Shown: piece after piece, positions 9,583-19,800 of the stretch | Numbering within the stretch: position 1 is the first letter of the stretch | Layout: every line of letters starts with the position of its first letter | Assembly: GCA_027603945.1 (NCBI GenBank) | Contig: JADIIU010000084.1 | Coordinates: forward strand, 1 to 58,553 | Direction of reading: 5' to 3' | Source of the DNA: Terramyces sp. JEL0728 | Taxonomy: Eukaryota > Chytridiomycota > Chytridiomycetes > Rhizophydiales > Terramycetaceae | DNA: 58,553 nucleotides | Made by a program: the position numbers and the translations under genes | The notes under the pieces: generated by a model | Seen by the model: the letters and a program-made list of their open reading frames with translations, nothing else | Databases searched by the model: none | What the model was told of the DNA's origin: nothing

Positions 9583-11394
9583 TTATGGTTGGCCGCCTTG
9601 GCCAGGTTGAATAACATCATCAATTTTAAGAACCATTTTTACAAGCTGAGTTGCAAGATACAGTTGCGATCTCTTTGACACCAATGGATCAAAGACATAT
9701 TGTTCACGCATATCTGAGATTAAAGATCAATTACCGTTTGTTCCGGTCAAGTTGCAATCAACACCTAAGCGTGGATTAGTGTCTTCAATTTGACGGGATT
9801 TCACCTCAGCAAGTGTTTCAATTGGAGCAAGACCAGAATTTTCAGCAAGAGCAAGAGGGATAGCATCAAGCGCACTGGCAAATGCTCTCATTGCGTATTG
9901 TTCAATGGAAGAAATTTTGTCGGCAGCTGCAGAAACAGCTAATGAACAAGTAATTTCAGCGGCACCTCCACCATAAACAATACGGTTGTCACGAATCAAG
10001 TTACGGACTACACAGATCGCATCATGTAAAGATCGCTTTGCTTCGTCGATAATCTAACGTAAGAATGAATTACCATCTTGTTTCCACCGCGGATAAACAG
10101 AGTAACAGCACGAGTATTGGAGCATTCTTCGATTACCAACATACGATCTTTGGTAGTTCCAAATGAAACTTCGCGGACGATACCAGCATGGCCAAGCTTG
10201 TCTGCAGATAGCTCAGCAAATCTTGGAACGATTCGCCCGTTGGTAGCGATAGCAATTAACTAGGTTAGTAAAGAGTTACTTCAATTTCTGGTCCGCCGAC
10301 CCATCTAACAGCTGGTAACTGTCTTTGCATAAGCAAATGGTTAGCTTCATCATCGAAACCCCATTGACAGATAACCAGGTTTGCTCCAGAATCCTTGACT
10401 TGGCTAACCATTTCTTCGAATTTATCTTTTTCGTATTGTTGCAATTTTCTGTATTCTTCAACAGATCCAATATCTAACTGATGCTTGGTTTTTGGCTTTG
10501 GTGGTTCAAATGGACAGGTCAAAATCGCAATCTTTGCATCTTTAACTTCTCTTGGCATTTGCGGGTGTGAAAAGTCCTTGTCAACAACAACACCGTAAAC
10601 CAACTTGGAATCTACTAATGATCCACCAACTTTTCCATCGATTTTGATCAATTCAAAATCAACATCTTTTCTGTCCATATCAGCAACTGCAAGAACGGCA
10701 TCTACTGCCATCTTTGAAAATTGATCATGACACTTGTTTACACTATCGTTAATCTGCTATTTAAGTAGATCTGTTCCAAGATCTACAATTACATACATTT
10801 TAGATCCTAAACAAGTCTTGGCAGTGCGTAATAAAACGTCCTTGTCATTAGCAATATCAATAGTGTCGGCAATAGATTCAAGATGGGCAACTGCAACACC
10901 GCAAGCTCTTTCAAAGCCATCTGAGATTCTAATAGGGTGGATTCCTTTATCTAGTAGTTTTTCAGCTTGTTCCAACAAAGCTCCAGCCAATACTAGCGTA
11001 AGCATAGATCTTACCAACAACACCAGTGGTGCCATCGCCAATTTCTTCATCTTGACTTCTAGATAATTGTACTAGCAATTTTGCAATTTGGTGTTCAACT
11101 TCCATTTGGCTTAAAATGGTTGCACCGTCGTTGGTGACAGTAATATCACCATCAGGTGAAATTAAGATCTTATCAAGACCTACATTAACAATCGGCAACC
11201 TCTTGGCCCAAGAGAAGTCTTTAGGATGGTTGAGACTGCCTTTGCTGCTAAAATGTGGGACTTTATCAATAAATAAATACCTTTTGTGCCTCTAATCCCT
11301 TGATTCTAGTCTTTTGCTGATCTCTGACAATAATAAATGGACGACCATATTCATCCTGGGCATACACTGCGTTTCCTGGATCGATTCCTTGCAT
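9583..11394 (-). CDS. CCT5: CCT5 (TCP-1 epsilon) chaperonin subunit
   Basis: Eight exons give 544 residues (human CCT5 has 541). Introns lie at 11261-11280, 11180-11199, 10993-11014, 10743-10796, 10260-10279, 10054-10073 and 9714-9734 (20, 20, 22, 54, 20, 20 and 21 nt). Group II chaperonin motifs are present: [24 protein letters not shown], the ATPase loop GDGTTGVV, and GGGAAEI near the C-terminus. The epsilon signature [12 protein letters not shown] and [20 protein letters not shown] identifies the subunit. CCT folds actin and tubulin in the cytosol. The 54-nt intron is the longest seen in the window and carries a perfect hairpin. The ATG at 11394 gives QDEYGRPF, the expected N-terminus. Confidence 0.96.
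10765..10786. promoter_or_regulatory. Perfect hairpin inside the 54-nt CCT5 intron
   Basis: Within the CCT5 intron at 10743-10796 the 8-bp arms GTAGATCT and AGATCTAC flank a 6-base loop. Folding them would bring the donor and the branch/acceptor region closer together, shortening the effective intron by about 22 nt. The arms are seen directly; any role in splicing is inferred. Confidence 0.5.
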
Positions 11395-11550
11395 TTGATC
11401 AACTTTGAAAAAATCGAAAAAATTCCGTGAAGTGGATCTGTTAAAGTACCGATCAGACCCTTAATATTATGCTCCGATCATATTCAAATGCTTTATATTT
11501 CAAAGAAGGGAATATATTATCTTCAAATATTTCGCAATTCCTGTGCAAGT

Positions 11551-12617
11551 CTAGAAAGTAATTTCTTGATCCAAACGATCCGGGATAAACAGCTCGTATT
11601 CAGAATGCTTACATCTAAATGAGAATTGAGGTATATGTCCTCTTGCGAATAGCAGTTTCGGAGAATCTAGGTTAGAAGCCATGAATACATTCGCCGGGAC
11701 CAGGCGTGGGAGGACAGCTTTCTCTCTTCCTTCCGGGTGCGGCATTGTCCTCTCCCTTTGCTTTCTTTTGCACAGAAATATCGTCTTTCACCAGTCTTGC
11801 ACCCAAAGAGTAAGCCGGGGCAGCATTTTTTATTTTTGATGGGTTCATAGGACTATATGCTGCCGGACCAGGTGAAATGTGCTCCACTACCATCAATATG
11901 TCAATTACGCTTCATTGCTCTTTGTGGTTTAATGGAATAAGCTGCAGCAGTTGGAACTGTTACCATCGGATGCATACCTAGAGTTGCATTAATTTCGTCA
12001 AAGGTAAAAAATGGATTACATTGTGCCGGGCCTGGATATTCGTTTAATTTTTCAGCTTTGCGTCTTGGAGATATTGAATATGCTGGTGCTCTTGGTTCTT
12101 TTGATGGAATGTACTTTGGATAATAGTTGCCAGGGCCTGAAATTAAACATGGAGCACCTGGAGTATCTTTTTCGGCAGATTTACTTTGTGATTCTTTCTC
12201 TTTTTTACCCTTGCTCGTTTCAACATGTAAAAAATCAATCTACCTGTTTTTCTAAACCCGCCTTTCAGCGAAAACGCAGGCCCTTTTGACAATCCTGTCC
12301 GGGTGGTCTGAGGAAAGAATTTGTTTGGACCTGGCGTTTTTTCTTTATAAATTATTTACATACCCGGTCTATCGTGTTGTATTTTTATCCCAAACGAATA
12401 TGCTGGAGCTCTGATCCCCTTTGTTTTTGCTTTAAACCCTATAGTTCTATAATTATATTTTATCCTACGGTGGTAAACTGTAAGCAGCCGGTCCTGGACC
12501 TATAATCAGTATAGTCGAACCTTTTGCTCTCGCAGCAATTGGTATTTCTGGTTTCGCTGTCAGAGATATTTTCCCTGGCAATTTTGGTAACTCCCTTTCT
12601 TCAGTTTGGGAACTCAT
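11551..12617 (-). CDS. ODF3: ODF3/CIMAP-type sperm-tail PG-repeat (SHIPPO) protein
   Basis: Eight exons carry repeated P-G-P motifs: KGPGPAAYSLPP, KTPGPNKFFP, DTPGPGNYYP, EYPGPAQCNP, ISPGPAAYSP and TPGPGEYSP, alternating with APAYSFG/APAYSLG segments, and end in FRCKHSEYELFIPD, like the ODF3 tail. Introns are at 12500-12520, 12447-12468, 12343-12363, an ambiguous one near 12214-12257, 12137-12157, 11887-11908 and 11667-11688. The product is about 297-305 residues depending on the ambiguous join. SHIPPO-repeat proteins lie in or along axonemal microtubules, so this supports a flagellated stage. The start MSSQTEERE at 12617 is chosen; an in-frame ATG at 12689 is possible. Confidence 0.88.
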
Positions 12618-12782
12618 CCAGCTGTAATTTATTGCAAGATTTTTCAGACAATGCTTACTAATGGGATGATGGCGGTGTCGTAACGTCATTTACTCGACCT
12701 ATATACACCTAATAATATATTCGGGCGAAATAGAACATCCTGTCCAATTGCCTACCATCAATATTTTTTTTAATTTTTCGGA

Positions 12783-14244
12783 ATGCATTTACTTCCTCCA
12801 CCCAACAAGAATATTACAACATTGAATAGAGAATTATTTGTGCTACACCAAAGGATAGGAGCGTTATTAATTCCTTCGCATGCTGCCAAAAGAGCCATGG
12901 ATAACTTGAGAGGGGTTGGGATTCTTTCTCTTCCCCGTTCACCAACAGTTATCAACCCACCCAAGGAATACAGCTCAAAAGGAAATTATAGGCTATTGTT
13001 ACTTAATCCGGACGTAGAATTTTCGAGTAATTGAGGAATAAAATAGGCATGTCTAAGCTACCTCAAAAACTTCAAGATTTTGCAAAAGAAGTAGATGCCC
13101 AGCTGGTTGACCACACACTACAGTTGGATTACAACTATTGGAGTGCAGATCAAATATTGCGATCCATTTTGCCAGATGAATTGGATGTTCCAGGATCATT
13201 TGCAACAATAGGGCATATTGGTAATACTAAACTGATATCAGCTCATTTAAATTTAAGAGATGAATATCAGCCGTACAAAAAGATTATCGGACAAGTTATT
13301 TTAGATGTTTATCAATATTGATCTTAGAAAGCTAAAAATATTAAAACTGTGGTCAACAAAACGGATACCATAGACCACACATTTAGGTTCTTTTCGATGG
13401 AGTTGTTGGCTGGTGAAGATAATACATTTGCAGAACTGAGGGAAGGAGGATGCACCTTTAAGTTTGACTTTGCCAAAGTGTACTGGAATTCGCGACTGCA
13501 AGGAGAGCATGATCGCCTAGTATCCTTATTTAAGGAAGGAGATATTATTTGTGATGTTTTCGCTGGCGTTGGTGAGTTTAACTAATGCGTAGGTCCTTTT
13601 GCGCTTCCTGCTGCAAAGAATGCCTCGTGCTACGTTTTTGCGAATGATTTGAATCCCGCTTCTTTCGAATCCTTGAAATCAAACATTCATATTAACAAGC
13701 TTAGACACAGGGTTTCTCCCTACAACCTTGATGGACGCGAATTCATCAAAAAATCTCTGTCACTGGTCCAGAACAAAGCCGTTTGGGAAGAATTTTTGAA
13801 AGAAAAAGGCATTCTTGAGAAACAGCGTAATAATGCAAAGAGAAAGTCGGTATTGGCTTTCATTGAAGAAAAAGATTTTTACAACATTGACCACTTCATT
13901 ATGAATTTGCCGGCTACTGCTGTTGAATTTTTAGGTAGCCTGCGATCTAATTCTAGATTCCTTTGCCGGTTTGTATGCTGGGCACGAGGATGCGAAAATG
14001 CCAACCATTCACTGTCATTGTTTCACGAAAACAGGGGAAAATCAGGTCCAGGAGACGATAGAGGTATGCTGGATATTTAATCTAGCGTGCCGAAGCTGTG
14101 CTAGCAACTAAATTAGGCAAAGATCTTGTGTCAGTAACCAATGTCCGAAATGTTGCCCCAAAGAAAGACATGATGTGCATCGCATTTAAGCTTCCAAAAG
14201 TAATCGCATTTAAGACTTTAAAACGAAAAGCATCAGACGCTTAG
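12783..14244 (+). CDS. TRMT5: tRNA (guanine-37-N1)-methyltransferase Trm5
   Basis: Six exons with introns 13027-13046, 13307-13327, 13572-13592, 13935-13956 and 14064-14085 (20, 21, 21, 22, 22 nt) give 451 residues. The N-terminal D1 part precedes D2 (GSFATIGHIGNTKLISAHLN). The methyltransferase core shows GDIICDVFAGVGPFALPAAK for SAM binding, ANDLNP for the acidic ribose-binding strand, and FIMNLPATAVEFL, the NLP catalytic motif. The enzyme makes m1G37 next to the anticodon in tRNAs, including Leu(CUN) tRNAs, which prevents frameshifting. The third intron falls between FAGVG and PFAL in the SAM motif; only its removal restores the motif. All joins keep frame to the stop at 14242-14244. Confidence 0.94.
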
Positions 14245-14291
14245 TACTTTTAATAAAGCATTTCCGATGACAACGCGTTTCCTAATTTGTA

Positions 14292-15557
14292 ATGGTGCCG
14301 AAAGTCTCCAAGAGTGAAGACGAAATACCAATAATACCTCAAGTAGAGCAATTAAATCCATACAATTGGTTTTGGCTTGCAGTATTTTTCCTTAGAAGAT
14401 TTGTACTGCCAGCAGCAAATATCGCGTTATGTGCATATCTAATCTACGAAAGTTATTCTTCGTGTACGACATATTTCATTGCTTCAACGTATAGCTTGGA
14501 CGTTTCAAGGTACATTATTCTGCCTCTAGCAGCATTTTCGACGCTTGTGTCCCTTGCTACTACAGTAGGGATGTATATCAACTTTTATCATTTTTACCAA
14601 TGCTTGAAAGGGGTTGGATTAACAAAATGGAGTGAAATTGCCCCACATTTTGATAAATTGAAAGGAATGGCTTATGAAATCAAGTACGGGAAAAGACAAG
14701 TGGTTTTGAACTTGATTGGGTTATTATTTGAAGATACCATCCAAATTGGAATTGCGTATTACAAAGTAGCGGCAAGTAGAGTCGCGTTTTCCATATATAC
14801 CTATTTGCGGGTTTATTGGTCGGCCTTGGAACTTGGATACTCATTCTCCAACTTTATAGCAGTAAGATATAGTAAAAAATGGATAAAGACGAAAAGTTTA
14901 ATACTGTTCCTATTATTTGCAGGAATATCGGTGATTCTATCGTACGTGATTCCCATCTATCTGGTTCTTTACAACAGTGGAATAAATGTTGGCCGGATTT
15001 ACATCCAGACGAGCAACATTCGATGCTACGATTTCCCTGCACCAGTGAACAATTCCAGTGATTTAATTGGGATTTTTGAACAAGGTAAATGGTTTCCAAT
15101 TGTAGATACATGCTCATACGCGGATAATGCTGCCGCTTGTCCATTATTTCAGATGGTCAACCTTACCAGATATGAATCAAATGCAGTATCCACTCCATTT
15201 TCTACTTTTGACAAGAGTTACTATTTCTCACCAGTGTATGCGGCATATAGAAAGGATGGAAAAAACACAGAAAGCCTGTTGTTTGAATTGCAAAACTATA
15301 ATCAAGAATTGTACTGTGGAAATTACGGAAAGCTGTTCCCGGATAATATCCATGTCTCTGTTGCGGATCTTTCAAATATAATGTCTCCCAACAATACCTG
15401 GGAAGCGCTGTCTTCGTATTTAAAGAATGTACACGTCTTGCAAAAACTCGACAAGGCAATCATGTACACAATCTATCAAGACGGAAATACGAATAGCACG
15501 TACATAGCCGTATCCAATATAAAGATATCTACTGAATACATTTGTACTCTCTCGTAG
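14292..15557 (+). CDS. Five-helix membrane protein, tandem family member A
   Basis: A single exon of 421 residues that I do not recognise. It has three paralogs in this window. Predicted layout: cytosolic N-terminus (about 30), helix 1 (FLRRFVLPAANIALCAYLIY), a short outer loop SCTTYFIAS, helix 2 (YIILPLAAFSTLVSLATTVG), a basic inner loop, helix 3 with EDTIQIGIAYY, helix 4 (TYLRVYWSALELGYSFSNF), the Lys-rich RYSKKWIKTK, and helix 5 (LFLLFAGISVILSYVIPIYL). About 190 outer residues follow, with Cys in CYDF, DTCSY, ACPLF, YCGNYG and the final ICTLS, plus several N-x-S/T sites. The E/Q-D-x-x-Q-I pattern loosely recalls XK-type membrane proteins, which is only a suggestion. Its stop is 64 bp before member B. 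Confidence 0.8.
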   Translation: MVPKVSKSEDEIPIIPQVEQLNPYNWFWLAVFFLRRFVLPAANIALCAYLIYESYSSCTTYFIASTYSLDVSRYIILPLAAFSTLVSLATTVGMYINFYHFYQCLKGVGLTKWSEIAPHFDKLKGMAYEIKYGKRQVVLNLIGLLFEDTIQIGIAYYKVAASRVAFSIYTYLRVYWSALELGYSFSNFIAVRYSKKWIKTKSLILFLLFAGISVILSYVIPIYLVLYNSGINVGRIYIQTSNIRCYDFPAPVNNSSDLIGIFEQGKWFPIVDTCSYADNAAACPLFQMVNLTRYESNAVSTPFSTFDKSYYFSPVYAAYRKDGKNTESLLFELQNYNQELYCGNYGKLFPDNIHVSVADLSNIMSPNNTWEALSSYLKNVHVLQKLDKAIMYTIYQDGNTNSTYIAVSNIKISTEYICTLS

Positions 15558-15621
15558 AGCTTTGCAGATAATCCTTGTTTGTTTATCATTTCCAATAAAC
15601 AAATTGAAATTTACGAATTAC

Positions 15622-16794
15622 ATGGAAAAGGACCAGCCAGAAGCAGAAAACCAATCCGACACTTCGTTGCCACCGTACAGCCAGTATGCAAAAGTATGGT
15701 TTGTCTTTAAGAGATTTGTTGTCGCGCCAGTGGATTTTACGTTGTCAATTGCAGCAGTTATCGATCAGTACGATTCGTGCACAATGTACTTTATAGCAGC
15801 ATCTAATAGCGTTGTTCCTACCAGAGAGGTTTTATTCCCAATGTCAATTTTTGCAGCAGGAATGTGCTTAATGTTCCGTTGGATGTGCTTTAGAAATATG
15901 TTTAGAAAATACAAGTTTTTGGCAACGGAAAAGGGACTAGTAACAATGGCGGAAACGGGGCCATACTTTGAATTGATGTTTGATATGAAGGACAAGTCAC
16001 CAGTTGGGATTTTCCAAAAGCATATCACCATTGTCAATTTATTTGGACAGCATTTCATTCAAATATTTATTGCCTACTATGTAATTTATATCAGCCAGAT
16101 TGATTTCACTTGGCTGTCATCGTTCAGAGTATTTTTGTCCACAATAATTTCCTGTTACACATTTGCACAGCTATTTACGCTACACGTAAAGAGATATTCC
16201 CGGGCAATGCACATTATAGTATTCGTGGTATTTGTAATCCTTTCATTTGTATTGGCATTTATAATACCCCGCATTTTTGTGGTTTATCCCAACGAAATTG
16301 ATGTCAGCCAACTGCAAATAGTGACGCAAAATCAAGTTTGCTATTCCACAAATTCAACGGAAATACTGCCTCTGAATTGTGTGTCTGCTCAATCATGCTC
16401 CTTTCCGCTGGATTTTGCTGTTTATTCCAAGTCGCAAATTCTAAAAGCACCAGCCGCAGTTTCAAATTCGTTTTATTACTCTACAATCCCGCCAACTTCT
16501 GGCCAAAATACCACAAAACTGGTATTTCAATCACTAAGGTATCAAGGAAGTGGGCTGTGTGGAAACCCGTCTTCAGTCAATCCTTCCAGCTTTTTGATTT
16601 CATTGGATACAACAAATCCAAACCAAAATACAGCAATCAATTGGCAAAAGTTGGATAGTTATCTTCTGAAATCAAAAGGGGGAGCACAAGGTGTATTCTA
16701 TGCCTATTTTCAGAATTCATTTACAAACTCTACAAATGTAGTTGCTGGAAATATAAAACTCACAAGTTCACAAGTATGTACTATATCACAATAA
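15622..16794 (+). CDS. Five-helix membrane protein, tandem family member B
   Basis: A single exon of 390 residues, and the most divergent of the four paralogs. ATG 15622 (MEKDQPEAENQ) is chosen; the longer frame from 15562 has no family match. It keeps the outer loop SCTMYFIAASN, the helix 3 motif GQHFIQIFIAYY with YISQIDFTWLSSF, helix 5 before IIPRIFVVYPNEIDVSQL, and the outer domain Cys set (QVCYS, LNC, QSCSF, GLCGN, QVCTIS). The basic KR loops between helices put the Cys-rich domain outside by the positive-inside rule. It ends 13 bp from the convergent ATR gene. Function unknown; a sensor, channel or lipid-handling role would all fit the shape. Confidence 0.8.
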   Translation: MEKDQPEAENQSDTSLPPYSQYAKVWFVFKRFVVAPVDFTLSIAAVIDQYDSCTMYFIAASNSVVPTREVLFPMSIFAAGMCLMFRWMCFRNMFRKYKFLATEKGLVTMAETGPYFELMFDMKDKSPVGIFQKHITIVNLFGQHFIQIFIAYYVIYISQIDFTWLSSFRVFLSTIISCYTFAQLFTLHVKRYSRAMHIIVFVVFVILSFVLAFIIPRIFVVYPNEIDVSQLQIVTQNQVCYSTNSTEILPLNCVSAQSCSFPLDFAVYSKSQILKAPAAVSNSFYYSTIPPTSGQNTTKLVFQSLRYQGSGLCGNPSSVNPSSFLISLDTTNPNQNTAINWQKLDSYLLKSKGGAQGVFYAYFQNSFTNSTNVVAGNIKLTSSQVCTISQ

Positions 16795-16807
16795 AGCATA
16801 AATATAT

Positions 16808-19800
16808 TTAAAAGTAAGGAGCCCACCCAATGTACATTTTGGACAGATTTTCTGGGTCTGTTGCCTGGTGAATCAGTTCATCCACCTGTCCTTCGACACC
16901 AATTGGAAGGCGGTAGTTAGATACATAGCCTTGAAGCTTTCTGTCAATTACATTCAAAGTGCGGAGAGCCTTTGGGTTTTCTGCATCCGGAGTAATGGAT
17001 TTTAAGCTTTTACTTTTGATACCCCATTCACAAAGCGGATCATATATAAAAGTTTCTAGCACAGACATCAGCATATCCTTGTTATCGCGCAATACACGCA
17101 TAGTAAATTCACAGCATTTCCTGAATGATCCTTCGACACCACAAATACCAAATGCTTCAACCAGATTGTGAGTAAGCCGGAAAGGAACTCGTTCAGGAAT
17201 TTCAAATTCAGCCCCTTTGTCAAATAAGCAGTTCAGATCTACATGCAAGCATTCGCCAGATAACTCATCAAACAAGATATTTTCGCCATGCCGATCTCCT
17301 AGCCCGACAATGTATCCCACCATGGACATAGCTGCGACAGTGGAAGTATAGGCGCGCCGACTTGCAAGCCATTTAGTTGGTTCGGCAAAGTTGGACAAGA
17401 ACCATTCTTGAAAAACGGGAGGGAACTTTGGAAGTACGTGGTTAGTAAATAGTTCGGCTTTAGGAATACCCACTTTTGCAAACGCTTCCTTTACCTCTGC
17501 ATGCTAAATTAAACTAGTCTTACGTTTGTGTAAATCCCCTTTGATTTGTAAATCTTGATCAAAATATTTCGCAGCCCACATTGGTTGTTGACCCATTCAA
17601 TCAATCCACAGCGCTCGTTCAACGGCACCACGGCATAGGTACGAACATCTATATTAACATCAAATACGTAGATTTCGTTTCCTGGTTTCTGCGTCCTTTT
17701 TGAGTAGCTTGTTGATAATGGAATTCAATTCCATCATCCGGGAATCTTTACGTAAATCATCTTCGGGCTTGCACAGGAAAATGTATCTTTTACCGTCACT
17801 ACCCCTCATAGTAATCCTTCTTGGTTTTTGCAGAGACGCCATTATATGGATCTCGTCATCAAATCCAATAATTAATGGCAGTTCACTGTTGAATGGATTG
17901 TGGGTATTTAAGGACTGTTTGGGGCCAGGTAGCGTTACTGTCAAACTTGATTGCAGCGGTATCATAATTCCAGGCCCAAGACTGACAATTTTTTGCAGTT
18001 TACGGAAGTCTTTTGACATGCTAAGCTTTGATTTACCATCGGGTATAGGGAAATTACACAGCTGTATCAACTGATCGATCGTACTTTCAAATTGCTGTAC
18101 TATAGATATTAAAGGCGGTTGGACATGCCTTGCAGCTGGATCAGATTTGATTTTGTTTAGGATTGTAGAAACTCTTTTGACTCGTTCGTGTACCGTACTC
18201 TTGCCAACAGCCATCAAATGCCAAAGGGTTTGTTGAGGATAAACATACAAAACGCTAGATATAATACTATCAATAACATCTTGGACGTCAGGATTTGGAT
18301 GGGAGAGGCGAGATATCAGTTGAGGCATGGCAATCAGAAATTGAAATGTGGGTAGTTTTTCAGTCAATTTACGAATCAGCATATGAGTACTATTGACTTT
18401 TTGAGCACACTTTTCAACGTCTTGCTTTTGTTCTTCGTCTGCATTCTTGGACAGTTGAAGAATAGAGCTTCCCATTTCCAGCCATAACGTCAAAATCCGC
18501 GGCAAACTTTCGTAAATGTATTTTGTTCCATGCATAAGACTTTTTGCATATTGTCTGCACACTAAATATCCAAGGTTGTAAACTTGACTAGAGTTAATAC
18601 ATCTTACTGGTGGAACTTGTACGACGATTCAGTCATCCCGTGCTTTTCTGAAATGTATAATCTGTTATAGTATCTCCCCAGTACAAAGTTGCTCTTTTCC
18701 CAATTCTGTGTTTTCTTACTGAGAGATACATAGGAATTTAGAATGAATGTGGAGTTGGATCCATTCGTGCTTTCCATCCAATTCAATAGCAATAATTCAG
18801 CTTTATGTGCGAGGGACACTTCATTCTTGTTTTGCGATTGCTGTTCAAGGATCTTTCTATTTAGTAAGGTTTTTAATTCTTGGATCGCTTGGGTGAAGAG
18901 CCCTTGCTTCCAGTACCATTTGGCATGTTCCAGTCTAGCTAAGGGTTCGTTGTGGTATAGTCCTTGTAAAATTTCTGAAAATGAAGTTTGGAAATATCCA
19001 GATTTTCTCGACGATTTAGCGCTTTCGATGCATAAGATACTTTTTTCCTTGGATAATTCTGGGCAAGCATCAACAAAATTCAAAAGTGATTTGCGGATAC
19101 TAATAATTGCTTCTCTAGTTTTAAAAGTGGGAAGCAATGGCTGCAGTCGAAGGTTCCATATTTCTGACAATTCATGCAGGTTTTCGTGGCTATTAAAGTA
19201 TTCAATATCGAATATGCAGGACAGGTATTGGATCGAATCGTTCGCCCTATCAAAAGACTCCATACTTGCAGCAGTAATATCAGCCATTAACTTGAGTCGA
19301 ACTGCGTCTGTTAATTCTTCTAGTTTCTCTTTATCCTTGTTCTTTACACACAGCAGCATTTTGCCGATATTAGATTCAAAAGAATCCATCTTGTATCTCT
19401 CAACATTATCCCATATACCCAATCGCCAACTAGCAGCCACAGTGTAATCATTAATCTCGTCGCACTTATTCGACAAACCTTTACTAAGCGTAATCAACGA
19501 ATCGTAATGCCCCATGTTTTTCAGACAGTCAAGCAGCCCAAGTTGATAATTAATATTGTCTGGCTGTTGTTGCAACAGTACTTCAAAACAGCTCTGTGCA
19601 AGGGTATACTTTCCAAGCACTTGGTTCTGAATAATTTGCTGTTCCAGTGTTGGAGAAGCGAGTTTGTTTGACAGCCCCTCAATGTTGTCTACATCCTGTA
19701 ATTCAGAGTATATTTTTAGTAGTACAGAGTACATTTCCTGTCCTTGATCCTTGTTTTGCCTCACATGTTGTTCGTAATGCAACAGCGCTCTGGAATATGA

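Noticed and set aside
12618..12689. N-terminal extension of the ODF3-type protein from ATG 12689
   Set aside because: The added residues (TLRHRHHPISKHCLKNL) are unlike the family start; ATG 12617 gives a cleaner N-terminus, though the longer form is not excluded.
18743..19447. Plus-strand 234-residue ORF inside ATR
   Set aside because: Antisense shadow of the 4.2-kb ATR exon; codon-bias effects make long antisense frames, and the ATR reading matches a conserved family.
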